Shown here piece by piece: positions 45,487-57,081 of a DNA stretch of 64,000 bases. How positions within the stretch are numbered: the stretch's first letter is position 1; the number at the start of each line of letters is the position of its first letter. A program made the translations under genes and the position numbers. The DNA comes from Naganishia liquefaciens (taxonomy: Eukaryota; Basidiomycota; Tremellomycetes; Filobasidiales; Filobasidiaceae). Under the pieces are notes generated by a model, which saw only the letters and a program-made list of their open reading frames with translations, was not told the origin of the DNA and made no database searches. The stretch covers positions 1 through 64,000 of the forward strand of contig BLZA01000058.1 of assembly GCA_013423385.1 (NCBI GenBank), given 5' to 3'.

Positions 45487-46185
45487 ATGCCCGCCTTGAA
45501 AGACGTTCAGAACTATGGCGTTTGGTTTGCCCGACCAATCAAGTATGACGTCGAAACCAAGGAAGATGACCCTAAGAGCCCTCACATCCACCTGACTTTT
45601 CGGGACAACTCGCAAGAAAATTTCACTGCAGCGATCAATATCAAATCCGGAGACCGCAAGGAATCGAGACTCGTCTACTGGTTCAACGACGATATGCATG
45701 CGTCATTCATCGATGATTTCAAGGGCCTGAAGCCGGGTTTTCACTCGCTGGAAGGAAATACCAAAGGCCTCGATTACCTCCGAGATGACGGTCTCTTCGA
45801 CCAAAGTAAGGGGGAAATTCTTGACCACGACATCGATGGCGAGAACAACGACATCATTGACAAGCTCACCCCTCTTCTGAAACGAAGCGTCAACGAAAAG
45901 GCAACCATTCACATCTTCGGGTCTCAATTTGGGGGGAAGAAGTCCACTGGCAAACAACGAGGTATCCACAATGTCCATATGAATCAAGGTTCCCTCCCAA
46001 AGTACTCGAATGGCGTTCAGCAAGACGGGGCCATGTTCTTCCACTTCGAGGATGAGGATCAGTGGGTGGGGGTGTTCTTAGCCTTCGCGAGTCAAAGGGT
46101 GCCGACAGACAACGAGACTGGCCAGCCTTTGCCAAACGCAAGGAGTTGGGCGAATATCCTCAAACAGGAAGAGGAGGAATTCTGA
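45487..46185 (+). CDS. DUF2278 (YukJ-like) protein
   Basis: An intronless frame encodes 232 residues. It follows the DUF2278 pattern from end to end: QNYGVWFARPIKYDVET, FTAAINIKSGDRKESRLVYW, GLKPGFHSLEG, GLDYLRDDGLFD, ENNDIIDKL and IHIFGSQFGG. After these comes the strongest block, GIHNVHMNQGS...GVQQDGAMFFHFEDEDQWVG, then VFLAFASQRVPTDNETG. The family is best known from bacteria (B. subtilis YukJ) and has no established biochemical role. There is no signal peptide or membrane segment, so it is probably cytosolic. The lack of introns in an intron-rich neighbourhood would fit acquisition from bacteria, but that needs a phylogeny. Confidence 0.85.
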   Translation: MPALKDVQNYGVWFARPIKYDVETKEDDPKSPHIHLTFRDNSQENFTAAINIKSGDRKESRLVYWFNDDMHASFIDDFKGLKPGFHSLEGNTKGLDYLRDDGLFDQSKGEILDHDIDGENNDIIDKLTPLLKRSVNEKATIHIFGSQFGGKKSTGKQRGIHNVHMNQGSLPKYSNGVQQDGAMFFHFEDEDQWVGVFLAFASQRVPTDNETGQPLPNARSWANILKQEEEEF

Positions 46186-47191
46186 AGAGGTGAGGTCTTT
46201 TCCCGCCGCAATGCTTAGCGAAAGATTCCTGGTCGATGTGCTGTCTCAACTCATTTCCAGGCTCGATTATCTAGTCTCGAGGATGGCTCTACCGATGCTG
46301 CTTTTCGAATGGTCTTCAGACAAATGGCAAAATTCTGTCTCATCGTTTCGTCCTCGATTGCCTGGAACAAGGAAGCGTACTCAAGACATGTATGATCGCT
46401 GTAATCGTGAGATATTCGAGCTGATGAAAACTTGTATACCATTCGAGAAACCGGTTAGGATCATGTTGTTGCGGTGGACAACCACCCTTTGGTTTCTTCC
46501 TTGCTTGCTTGTGAGAGCGCTGGCATTCTTCCATCTTGTTGAGCTTATCCCGTGGACGGTGAGGTCGCAAGGTCTCGTGAGGGGCGCCGCCTTCATGTAA
46601 ACTCACATATGCATTCGTTTACGAAGTCTCGTATAAGAGCCGCCCGACCCGATATTGTATATCCGGCTGTTTGCGACCACCAGAAAAGCCGGCCCTCAAA
46701 GTGCGTTTGCAAGGGATACGCGCATCTCCAATCTCGGCTGCGATTCTTGCCGGATTTGCTCCCACGGCGAGGACATTTCGCATGACTTGGACGAGGTTCA
46801 ATCCTGTCAGCATGCTCGTATCATAGTCTTCGACCCGCATCGACGCGCAGAGACCGACTTATTATCCATCGGCTCAACTGCAGTATGGATCATCCACTCT
46901 AGCTAACCTCTTCCTCGCCGATCGCTGTGGCTGAAGTGAATCAGAGAAACACGTGTCAGTCCACTTTCCCGCGTCAGGTGGACGGCAACGTACCGGTGCC
47001 ACAGCACGGTTAGTGCCCGTTGCGGAGAAGCAATCCCACGTACCCAGTACCGCACGTACTGATCCAGTGTCGACCAGCATATCGACAAACGACTTGGTAA
47101 ATAAATAACGCGAAAGCAGAATGATGTCATCCTTCCCAGCATTTTCTGTGCTTCAACCCCAGAAGTCTCTGCTTCGCTTCGACGCTCAACC
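46186..47191. other. 1.0-kb spacer, no supported gene
   Basis: A plus-strand frame at 46190-46600 and several short minus-strand frames are open but show no recognisable family. The right end is the promoter of the esterase gene. Confidence 0.4.
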
Positions 47192-48477
47192 ATGAGTTTC
47201 CCAGCGCCATCACACCGTATCCTCTTCAAACCGATCCCCAATTCGGAAACAGGCGGCTGCCATATGGACGTATATCTTCCAGAGGTATCCGAGAATGCAC
47301 CAATCGGTGAGTCCCCCTTGCTCATCGTCTCGTCCCGATGCTGATACATGTAATACAGCATGGATGATCCACGGCGGAGGTTTCACTATCGGCGGATCCC
47401 ATCATATTCCCGTTGATCAAGTTCAATGGTTCCTAGACCATGGAGTCGCGGTCGTTTCCAATGAATACCGACTACTTCCACAGTGCGTCCGTTGCTCTTG
47501 TTGCGCCGTTCTTACACTGAGTTCTGCACAGTGCATCGATGGATGACATCCGGGAAGATAATCTCGACGCCTACAAATGGATACTCGACTCCCTTAACAG
47601 CACGATCGGCGTGCGGCTCGATATTTCAAAGATCGCTATTCTCGGCTGGAGTGCCGGAGGTACCGCACTGTTTTACCTCGTACGCCTCCCTTTCCCCTCA
47701 CTTTCCGACCCACTACTGATAACTGACACAGACGCACGACGCCCATCAAGCCGGTCTTCCCGGTCCGACCTGCCTTATACCGACATACCCCAAAGTCGAC
47801 ATGAAAGATCCCGCGGAACAACCGATTAGCGCCTTAAAGGAGACGTGCAGCAAGGACGAATGGGAAGCAGTGGAGCGATTACGTACGGGTCCGGTCTGTA
47901 CCGGGTACAAGCATGGGTGAGTTGACCTTGACGAGAAAGTTTATCGAATTCTGACTCATCAGACTCATCTGACTCAGAATCACTTGGTATCTGGATGATC
48001 CCAGTCCAAGAGCGACGGTAAGCGGACCAGACCAAAGTTCAGTCATCTCAACCGCTAATTCATTTTATCGTGTCGTAGTGGATGAAAGTGGTTCGTACCA
48101 TGCAGACTGTTTACAATCCCTTGCCGAAGCTCATCGATTTTCCACAGTCCATGCGCTCAAAAACAATTCACGCATCCTGGTTCTGTGCCGATCCTCCCTT
48201 CCCGGCCAACGTCTCACCCATCAATCTTCTCTCTTCTACTTTCCCTCCGACATTTGTCGTGATCGCCACCGCCGACTGGCTTATTCCCCCCGCAGAATCT
48301 CATGCACTGGTGGAAAAACTAAAAGGACTGGGCGTAGAAGTGACTCATGCAGAGGCTCAAGGTATGGGACATGGCGTATGCGAGGATCCTAGAAGTAGCT
48401 GGCCTGAAGGGCAGAATTGGTGGGTGGAAGCGGTACAGCCGTCGTTGGAGTGGGCCAGGGAAAAGTTGTTGGCGTAA
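47192..48477 (+). CDS. Alpha/beta-hydrolase, HSL-type esterase
   Basis: This is a serine esterase of the hormone-sensitive-lipase (alpha/beta hydrolase-3) group. The oxyanion motif is MIHGGGFTIGG, the nucleophile elbow is LGWSAGG, the acid is in ATADWLIPP and the histidine in GMGHGVCED. Exons 47192-47306 and onward from 47359 join in frame to give IAWMIHGGG; further short introns follow (for example RLLPHA, HGITWYLDD, RATWMK). There is no signal peptide. Its place between glycoside hydrolases suggests that it could deacetylate imported sugars, but the sequence alone does not fix the substrate. Confidence 0.85.
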
Positions 48478-49588
48478 AATGCTTTAGGTCAGGTTGCAAC
48501 TGGACCTGTCGAATGATTGGCGTTGTCTATCGTGTACACGATGATTGCCAATTGTTTTGGGATTGCCAGGGTGCCTTCTGTGCTTGATTGTTGAGAATAT
48601 GCCATCACACGTCATATCCTGGCTCTCCGACCCTCCCTGCGCCTAAGGTCCTTTGCCATCAAACGGTCAATCATTGTTTGATGGAGTCATGGAAGCCATT
48701 TGATGGCAATATATATAGAGGCGTAGCTTCCCTGCCTTTCCCTTCCTATCGCAGAACCCGCACGTTATCACTACGACTCGTTAGCTGACACCTACGCTTG
48801 TGTGGTTCTGACGATAGGTATGTACACTTGTATCATCTCTTATGCACGTTATCACGACGACTCGTTAGCTGATACCTACGCTTGTGTGGTTCTGACGATA
48901 TTGATTACTTGAGGAATTTCCATGCCAGCAAGACTAGAGGTCATCGTTTCCGGCTACCTTCGTGCCTGTACCGCTAGCTTCACGCCTTCAATCCTCTTTG
49001 GCGGACATGTATTTGGCATTCTACATGTCATTGTGTGCAACACATACCGATTGTCGGGACCGCGGGAAAAAAGAAGCAAACGCATCCTGCCTCTTGGTTT
49101 ACACATCATCATCCCATCGTACGACCCTCTCCGAACGAGCTCTACGCAGGCTGAAGAGCTGGCCAAGGGCGTTGACCTCTCGGACATGACCTGGTCTGAC
49201 AGACAACGGTGAGGGCCAACTGAACTCCCTCACGGAACCTGTCTTCTATCGCCATAGCGAGGGCGGGCCCTTGGTCTTGGGCCACAACCCACATACAGCC
49301 GAACAGTGAACTGAATCCGCTATGACGATCTTGGCATCAAGCGAAAGGACGTCCACCTGCCCTGTATGGTGGAGAGACCAAAGCGGACGGACGGTCACAG
49401 GTCTGATGTCTCGGAGGTGAGCGCGAATTCCGGTTCCATGAGCGGGATCGTGCAGGTCATGGAAACTTGCGGCCCAGGGTTCGTGCGGTCTGGCTCGAGC
49501 TGAACAAGCTATCCATATATCGTCTTCCACACGCCAAGCATGTATGGCATCAAATGCTCTGCCGGTAACCATTCACCACTTGCTCGCC
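48478..49588. other. Spacer with an 84-bp tandem duplication
   Basis: No gene is supported. An 84-bp duplication is described separately. A TATATATA run lies at about 48710-48717. The right end is the GH43 promoter. Confidence 0.45.
48760..48900 (+). repeat. 57-bp direct repeat, 84-bp period
   Basis: 48760-48816 and 48844-48900 are nearly identical (GCACGTTATCAC, then CGACTCGTTAGCTGA, then ACCTACGCTTGTGTGG). Their starts are 84 bp apart, with two mismatches noted by eye. It looks like a recent tandem duplication in non-coding DNA. Confidence 0.85.
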
Positions 49589-51476
49589 ATGACGTCCTAT
49601 CGCAACCCCATCCTACCCGGATTCAACCCAGACCCCTCAATCTGCCGTGTTGGCGACAATTACTTTATCGCAACATCAACCTTCCAATTCTTTCCCGGTG
49701 TGCCCATCTACCATAGTCGAGACCTTGTCAACTGGAACCTGATTGGACATGCGTTGAATCGGAGGTCGCAATTGGATTTGAGAACGGCCGAGGGCGGCGG
49801 GGGAATCTTTGCTCCAACGCTGCGGTATTGGAAAGGTCGCTTCTACATGACGACTTGCTGTGCATATCGGATTAGGTTCGGGTCAAAGGATGTGAGTTTG
49901 TCCGCTATCCTCGGGTCTTTCTGCTGATATCGTTATCAGCCCTTCGTCACGCCTCGCGGTTTTTTTGTCTGGACCGATGACATCTTTGACCAGTCCAAGT
50001 GGAGCGAGCCCGTCTACTTTGACATGCTGGGTATCGATCAAGACGTAAGCGAAATTCAGATATAACCGTGTTTGCATACTGAAGAGAAATACGCAGCTAT
50101 TCTTTGACGACAAGGACGGCAAAGTCTACCTCTCGACCACGGCCCGCATTTATGACAAACACCTGCCCCGCTACGGCTTCGACACGGGCGTCTTCATCTC
50201 CGAAGTCGACCTCGACTCGGGCCGCCTCAAGACCCGCCCCAAATTTATCCGTCAATCTCCCATCGGTGTCGGAATCGCCGAGGGCTCCCACATTTTCCGC
50301 AAAGACGACTACTACTACCTCATCACCGCCGAAGGCGGGACCGAGACGTTGCACCAAGAATGGGTCTTTAGAAGCAGAAAAGGACCGTACGGACCATGGG
50401 AAGCAGGACCTGAGGGCGTCAATCCGATGGTCTTCCAGGGCGAGCATCCAGATGAAGAGATCCAGTACACGGGACACATGGATCTCGTTGACGCGCCGGA
50501 TGGGAGGTGGTGGGCGGTGATGCTCGGTGTTCGTGAGCAAAGAGAGGCGCCGAAGAAAGGGGACGAAGTCGTATGGAGCCAATTGGGGCGAGAGACTTTT
50601 CTGTGTCCGGTTGAGTGGAAGGATGGGTGGCCTATTGTCAATAACCGATGGCCATTAAGGGTGAAGGGAGAGGAAAGCGCCGGCCTGGCAGTGGTCGATC
50701 CGGAGATCAATTGGAGGGATGACTTTGAGCAGAAGGGTAAGTCGAATCCTTCCGAAAGCTGTACCTTGCTGACGCCGCTCCAGCGCTCCAAATCGGCTGG
50801 TACACTGTCAGAACGCCCAATACTAATTTCTACTCCCTTACCGAACGCTCTTCAACCCTGACGATTTACGGGTCACCCTACTACTTTACCGACGACGAAT
50901 CGCCTTCCATGCTGTTGCGACGCCAAGACGCGTTCGAAGGCGTCTGGCAAACGGAACTCGATTTCACCCCGAGCGCTGCCGGCGAGGAAGCTGGAACGAC
51001 GGTCTGGTGGAGCAAATGGGCTTTTGCGAGTGTCGGAGTACGTGGTACGGGAGAGGAAGGCAATGTCGGAAGAGAAGTGGTGTTCAAGTACACCATGTTG
51101 GAGAACGATGACGTCCACGTATGTTCAAGCTTCGGGACGAGTCCGCGGTGCTCACACTCAGTCTATTCTTTGTTCACAGGAAACGGTATTCAGTGCTTCG
51201 ACTGTCAAAGGACCTGTCCGGTTCACCATTCAAGCAGACAGGTTCAAATACAACCTCTATTACCAAAGCGCCGATTCAACCAATGACCCACTCGACATCG
51301 ACAAGATGACGAGAGTGGGAGAGATCTCTGCTCGGGTTCTCACTAAACAGGGTCTGCTGCACTCTGTCATGACGGGCACGCATTTCGGTCTGTATGCCAT
51401 GGGCACGCATCACGAACCTTCGTTTGCACCAGCGCACTTTACGTATGCGTCTTGGCAAGCGAAGAGGGAGTCATAA
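49589..51476 (+). CDS. GH43 beta-xylosidase / arabinofuranosidase
   Basis: This inverting enzyme removes xylose or arabinose from xylo-oligosaccharides. The start MTSYRNPILPGFNPDPSICR places the general-base Asp early; an in-frame ATG at 49544 is the alternative. GGGIFAPTLRYWKGRFYMTT and the middle Asp region DQDLFFDDKDGKVYL follow. The catalytic acid Glu is in VGIAEGSHIFRKDDYYYL, then QYTGHMDLVDAPDGRWWAVM. The C-terminal beta-sandwich (from ALQIGWYTVRTPNTNFYSL) is that of XynB-type beta-xylosidases. There are three or four short introns. No signal peptide is present, so an intracellular enzyme is likely, working with the imported-sugar genes around it. Confidence 0.9.
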
Positions 51477-52488
51477 GCAGGAAGGAAACCATTTTGTAGA
51501 GGAATATATAAAACATCAAGTTCATCAGCCGACGCTTGCGTGAGAAAGGAGTGCCTGTAGAAGCTGCAGCTGGGATTCAAAGGCATCGAAGAGCCGATGC
51601 ATCAGCCAAGGCGTTTGGAGATCATACAGAGGCTTTGGAGTTGCATATAGCGGAATTATAAAGCATCAACCACGGTCTTTGTGAGCCTGTATCCGGGGGT
51701 GTGCCGGCATGTGGGAACGTAGCTTGAGAGCGTTGTGACAGAAGGTTTGTCATCTGACCTGTCAATCTTTGACAGGAATCCCAAGATTGTGACTGTCCCA
51801 CAACTCTCTAATGCTCGACGCCTCTATCAAGCTTAATGCTCCTAGTAGAATCGACAGGTGCGCGATTTCGCGATTGGATCTTGCGACCGAGTAAACGTTC
51901 AGCAAAGCCCCGGAACTCCTCAGCTGGCTAGGCTGGCTGAGACGGGGACGGCCCCGCAGGACTCGAAACAACTTGTATGAGCCTCTGGAGACTCCACACC
52001 AAGGCGCACGACAGCTTTCTGCTCAGCATGAAGGAGCCCGTCATACGGGGGTCGAAGCCAGAGAAGGCGGATCGCGCGCGGATCCGATGTATTGGCGGAA
52101 ATCATGCAGAAGAGTGGACGCGCCAGATGGGAGAAGATGGACGGTACGCAGCGAGAATGGAATGGGCCCCGCCGCCTCTGAGCGTTTTCTGGCTCGAAGT
52201 TACTCCGTGTTGAAAAGCGGGATCGCCTGTGATCGCGTGCGGGGTTGACTGGTGTTTCACTTGACATTGTCCAGCCCTCGAGATCCACTGAGCCGATATT
52301 GGACGTCCATCTCTAGAGGAGTATCTATTTCGTGTCCACGGTATATAAGATTGACTCGCCAAAACAACTGGCGATTCAGTATGGTCTCGGCCACTATTCG
52401 TCCACCACCTCGCGTATAGTCCTTTTCCAGCATCCACGGACGTCAAATCTTCTTTCAAACACCTGGACCCAACTGTACGATCGTCAGA
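51477..52488. promoter_or_regulatory. Spacer upstream of the second sugar permease
   Basis: A TATATAA box lies at 52342-52348, about 140 nt before the permease ATG. A stretch near 52078-52140 faintly resembles GH43 coding sequence but is not convincing. No gene is supported. Confidence 0.4.
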
Positions 52489-54553
52489 ATGTCCGCACTC
52501 GACGACATCAAGGATGACTACAAGCATGAAATGCAGCATGTGGAGGAGCTCGGAGGTGACTTGCGACCAGTCGGCACCACAAACGACATTGAATATCCCC
52601 AAGCTCTTCGGGATATGCCGGATGCGCCGTCTATGGGCACGCTGAAGACTGGTCTCGACCTGCAGCAATCGGATATGCACCTTTCCCTTGGCGCCGCCTT
52701 CAAGGAAAATTGGCGAATGTTTGCATGTGCCCTGCCCTATCTTATCGCTGCGTGAGTCGTAGTCGTAGCCACAACTGTTTCTGCCTCGCTTACCCAATTC
52801 GACCCTAAAGCATGGGCACCGGTATCGACGGCGGGCTTTCCGGTATCACTGTTTCCATGCCTGCGTTCCTCATCAAGTTTGGAGAATTTAATCCAGTCAC
52901 CAAGAGCTTGTTCCTTCCGTCTTTATGGAAGGGTTTGTGGGACTCGATGGTTGCCCTTGGTGTCGCGAGTGAGTAGAGGCGGCAGCCTTTCGCTTTGCAT
53001 TGTCGCTCAAGACTTTTGCAACAGTTGGAGCCATGAGCTCTGGGTATTTACTCGATCGGTTTGGGCCGCAAAAAGTCGTTATTGCCGCCAGTATATTTTT
53101 CGTTGCCTGCCCCGTCATGATTCAGACTTTCGCTACCAGCCGAGTGATGATGCTCGTCGGCAAACTGCTTGGAGGTATTCCCCAGGGAATGTTCAACGTT
53201 GCCGCTGCCAACTTTGTATCCGAGGCCACCAACCTTCGTATGCGCGGACCTGTATCTGCATTACTCCCTCTGAGTGCGATTGGCGGTGTCGCGCTCGGCC
53301 TGACCATCGGTTTTGAGCGAATCTCCTATGTCAAGAGTGGTAAGTTTGCAGAAGATAGCCGACTTTGGCTTGACTGATCCACCGTATTCCATTATAGACT
53401 GGCTATCTTGGAGACTGGCTCTCCTCATGCAAATTGTCCCGCCAATCGTCTGCTGCATCACCCTTCCCTTTGCCACCACTTCGCCCATCTACCTTATCAA
53501 GAAGGGCCGAACTGAGCAGGCGACAAAATCCGTTCGCACGTTGTATGGTCCAGCGGCCGATGTGCCGGCCCGTCTCGCCATCATTCAACAGGCCGTCGCG
53601 ATTGAAAGGGAGGAAGCAGCCAGGATCGGCGCCAGCTCTTACAAGGACCTGGTCACCACGGCCATTGCCCGAAAGAGAACGTTTGCCAGCTGCTGGCTGT
53701 GGTTCACCTACCAGGCCAACGGTCAGGTTTTTATTGCTTCGGGGCTGTACTTTTTGATCATTACCGGTAAGACATGCCGCGGAGTCAGCCTGACATTGCC
53801 GTGGACTCATTTTGGCTGTATCTCTAGGCATGGACATCACGACCGCTTTCACCATCAGTGTCTGCTTCTTGTCATTAAGTGCTTTGATTAATATCGGCTC
53901 CGGCTCGGTGATTAACAAAATCGGGCGGAGGAGTGCTTTCATATACGGAAAGTGGGTCAAGCATTCGAGATGTACACAGCGTTCTAGCTGACTGACTGAC
54001 TCTTCCGTCTTAGCCTTATCTACATGGCAATTATGGCGATCCTGGGCGGTCTGCACTGGGCCAAGGGACACAGTGGACAGCTCGCTGTAGCCGTCATGAT
54101 CAACATTGCCGTCGCTGCGCAACAACTCGGTGGAGGCGCGCCGACGTATACTCTGCTCAACGAGATTTCTTCGCTCCGATTGCGTGCCAAGACCCAGTCC
54201 GTCGCCATTGCATTCAACTTTGTGCTCAACTGGGCGTGGAACCTGGTGACTCCGTACATCTACCAGCCAGGACCTGGAAACGCCAACCTGGGGGCCGCAT
54301 CGGCCTTTATTTTCGTCGGCACCACGGGCCTCTGCCTCATCCCGGCATTCTTTTTGATTCCAGAGACGAACGGGCGCAGTAAGTCTTTCAGTTGGTCACT
54401 GGTCTCGACGGTTTCCTGATCCGGTTTCCACTTTCAGCTGTCGTCCAGATGGACCTACTCTACGAGAGCAAGGTCCCTATCCGCAAATTCGCCCAGACGG
54501 ATATTGCCGCGTTGGAAAAGTTGCATGCGCGCGAGCATAATGCGACTGCTTAA
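52489..54553 (+). CDS. MFS sugar permease, alpha-glucoside type, second gene
   Basis: This 12-helix sugar porter is related to the permease at 27580. The first helix contains MGTGIDGGLSGITVSMPAFL. Motifs are GYLLDRFGPQKVVIAAS, GKLLGGIPQGMFNVAAANFV, SPIYLIKKGRTEQA, INKIGRRSAFIYG, GGAPTYTLLNEISSLRLRAK and PETNGRTVVQMDLLYESKVP. Short introns are present at about 52753-52812, 52970-53024, 53341-53397, 53767-53828, 53953-54013 and 54379-54437. The helix-1 motif differs from the first permease (MEGYD replaced by GTGIDGG), so the substrate may differ. It lies 1.0 kb after the beta-xylosidase in the same direction. Confidence 0.88.
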
Positions 54554-55283
54554 GGAAATACTACTGTTGTAGCTTGTGCGAAATTGTATCTTGTACCGAT
54601 TATCATGATTGAAATGGAACGTAAAGGTCATGATCAGGGCAAAGCCCTCACGTAGGACTTGACTACGCGATGTTGGGGTCTTCGCATCTGCTCTCTCGTC
54701 CATCCTGTCACCCGGAGTCACCTCGTCAATGACTTTTTCATGAAAACGTCATTGAGGCAGATACACTTCCCGATGTCCAACGAGGAAAGGAGAAGTCTCT
54801 GAGGAACCGTGATGTCAATATCACGTACAGAGTACAAGCCCATGGTCGCTGGGTTCACTTTGGGCTAAGACGACCTCGCTTGGTGGCGCATATGAGGAAT
54901 GTTCCCTGACGATGTATGCATTTACGCGCATCCCGAGTCGACTGGGCTCTTTCATTTTGCCGGTATTGGTCAGTGGCGACTTGTCGGCGGTTGTCTATTC
55001 AAATCACATCGTTGTTGCTCGCGGAGCCCATCTGACTGAACACCGGCACGAGAGCTGTCGAAGGAGGTCTGTGAGCTTGGGAAACATTGCGTGCGGTTCG
55101 TGCACAAGTATCGTGCCTTGCGGCTTTGCGTGGCCTTTTGTCAGGAATTTGCGCGATTGTCGCGCAACTGACACGAAGCCTGCGATCGAGCGTGACGCGG
55201 CGAGGTAATAATGATGAATACCGTCCCTCCCGTTGGCTTTCTTTCATCTGCCATGACCACACCCTCTATTTCCAATCTCCAGA
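54554..55283. other. Spacer, no supported gene
   Basis: This 730-bp region closes the accessory block. I see only the 5' flank of the RGG-protein gene. Confidence 0.4.
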
Positions 55284-56586
55284 ATGAGCTCAGATATCGC
55301 ACAACCACCCCAGGACCCCGTCGAGGTGAAAGACGCCGAGCAGGCGCAGACTCCCGCGCATCAACCCGGCGAACCAAAGCCCGACGCAACCCAGACACCA
55401 GCACAAGAGCCCACGGCCGACAAGCCGGCTCCCAGCTCTTCCACGCCAATACAACCCGATGCTCCGGTATCCATAAACCCAGACGCACCCACTACCATTT
55501 CTACCCCTCCCCCGAAACTCAACCCTTCCGCCACGGAATTCATCTCCCGCTCATCCTCGACGGGCCCCGTCGATGGCTCGAAGCAACAACCTCTCTCGTC
55601 AAGCCGTCATGCAGGACGTGGCTCCTCTCGTCGCGCACGTGGATCCGCGAGACAGGGTCCGAGCTCGGGATCGGGAAACCCGGTCGTCCTGGCGACGCCC
55701 GTGACGGAGGGTGATGCTGTCGCGGGGATGACGGGCTTCAAGTCGCGGCCCGTGAGGGAACCGCGTCCGCCGCGCGGGTACGTCCCGCCTGCGCCGGAAC
55801 GCAAGGTATGCTTGAACCCTTGGACACCTGATGGCAATGGTGCGCTGACGAGGTGTTTCGCGGTGGACAGACGCGCCTGACGGCGGAAGAGCTCGAGGAA
55901 AAGATGGCCAAGATGCGGCTTTTGAATGAACGGACGCAGGCCGAGCAGGAGGTATGTTTCGGAAGTGGGCGATTCTGCAAGTTCACAAGTACTGATTGGG
56001 ACCTCCTTTACAGGCCCGCAACGCCGACGCCCAGGCGTACGAATCCCAGGTTTCGGCCGAACGCGCCCGTGCCGCCGCCGAACGGCAACGTCTCCGTGCC
56101 GAAGCCGAGGCCAAGACGCAACGCACGCAAGCGATGCAGTCCAACATTGATCAACAGCGCGAACAGTTCCGGCTGCGGAAACTCAAATTGCTCGAGGCGC
56201 AGGGCGGATTGGAGCCGCCGCGCGGACGGGCGGATGATGAGCGGGATTCGTTTGCGGCGTTTGGGAATGGGTCGAGGGACGCGGGCCAGTATGGCGGCTA
56301 TGGATACGGTGGCGGACCGCGGGAGAACGGGGAGAGGCGTGGGTCTGCGCGTGGGGAGTATCATGGACGGGGAAGGGGACAAGGAATGCGAGGCGGACGA
56401 CAAGGAGGAGGAGGAGGAGGAGGAAAAGGAGGAGGGGTGACGCCGGTCGTCAAGCCAAAGCCGAATCCGAGTGTACCTGATGCCGGAGATGAGGCGGCTT
56501 TCCCGGCGCTAGGGGATGGTAAACCCAAGGATGCCGACGCGGATGGCAAGACGGGAACGGGATCCGCGGAGAGTGAAGCGAAATAG
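55284..56586 (+). CDS. RGG-box RNA-binding protein (Stm1/eIF4B-like features)
   Basis: Three exons are inferred, joined near 55806-55870 and 55952-56014. The N-terminal 150 residues are Pro/Thr/Gln/Ala-rich. A basic RGG-like stretch (HAGRGSSRRARGSARQGPSS) and PRPPRGYVPPAPERK follow. A long charged helix, RLTAEELEEKMAKMRLLNER to LRKLKLLEAQGG, is probably a coiled coil. The C-terminus is RGG/GYG-rich with a Gly run (GMRGGRQGGGGGGGKGGG). It ends with a FPALG motif (EAAFPALGDGKPK), seen in translation-associated proteins. A role in mRNA binding or translation is inferred from composition; no specific family is certain. Confidence 0.7.
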
Positions 56587-57081
56587 AAGCGGACGAGATG
56601 AAATGCCTCTGCGTTGGAGTTAACGATGTTGTCGAGTGCTCCGGGCGAGGACGATCAAGTGCTGCGCATGCCTCTCAGACCGCGCGCAAACCCATCGACC
56701 GGACCGGACTGCGCCCTGACGCCTCTCCCGACCCCCTAACCCCTAACCCCCCCCCCTCCCTTGTACCACGGACATGCCCCCCGCATGTCCGCCCTTCTGG
56801 AACAATCCCGCCGCGTCATCCCTCGTCATCTTCTCACGGGCGCGCCCCCGTCATTCTGCTTCCGCGCCCGGCTCCACGCCCTCCCGCCGGCGCACTTGAT
56901 ATATCCCCACCCATGCGCACATCCATTCGCCGCACAGGGGGGACTGCTCTACCACCTCTCCACCCAAAAAAAAACCATCCCTTAGCAAATCTACCAGTGA
57001 GTCGTCCGCGGCGCATCTCGACCTCGACTTCTCCCGCTCAACGGCGCTCACACTCCAGCCCTTTCCTTTCCGCTTTCTGTC
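56587..57081. promoter_or_regulatory. Upstream region of cyclophilin with a telomere-like block
   Basis: No gene is supported. A CCCCTAA-type block lies at 56732-56756. The rest is C-rich 5' flank of the cyclophilin gene. Confidence 0.45.
56732..56756 (+). repeat. Short interstitial telomere-like block
   Basis: CCCCCTAACCCCTAACCCC followed by more C is two units of the CCCCTAA repeat in a C-rich promoter, 56 kb from the subtelomeric blocks. It may be chance in C-rich DNA, a binding site, or a relic. Confidence 0.45.

Noticed and set aside
46190-46600. Plus-strand frame with a hydrophobic C-terminus after DUF2278
   Set aside because: It starts within a few bases of the DUF2278 stop and has no recognisable domain; probably chance.
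51973-52250. Fragment faintly resembling the GH43 stretch VDAPDGRWWAV
   Set aside because: The match is about ten residues and does not extend; too weak to call a duplicated gene remnant.
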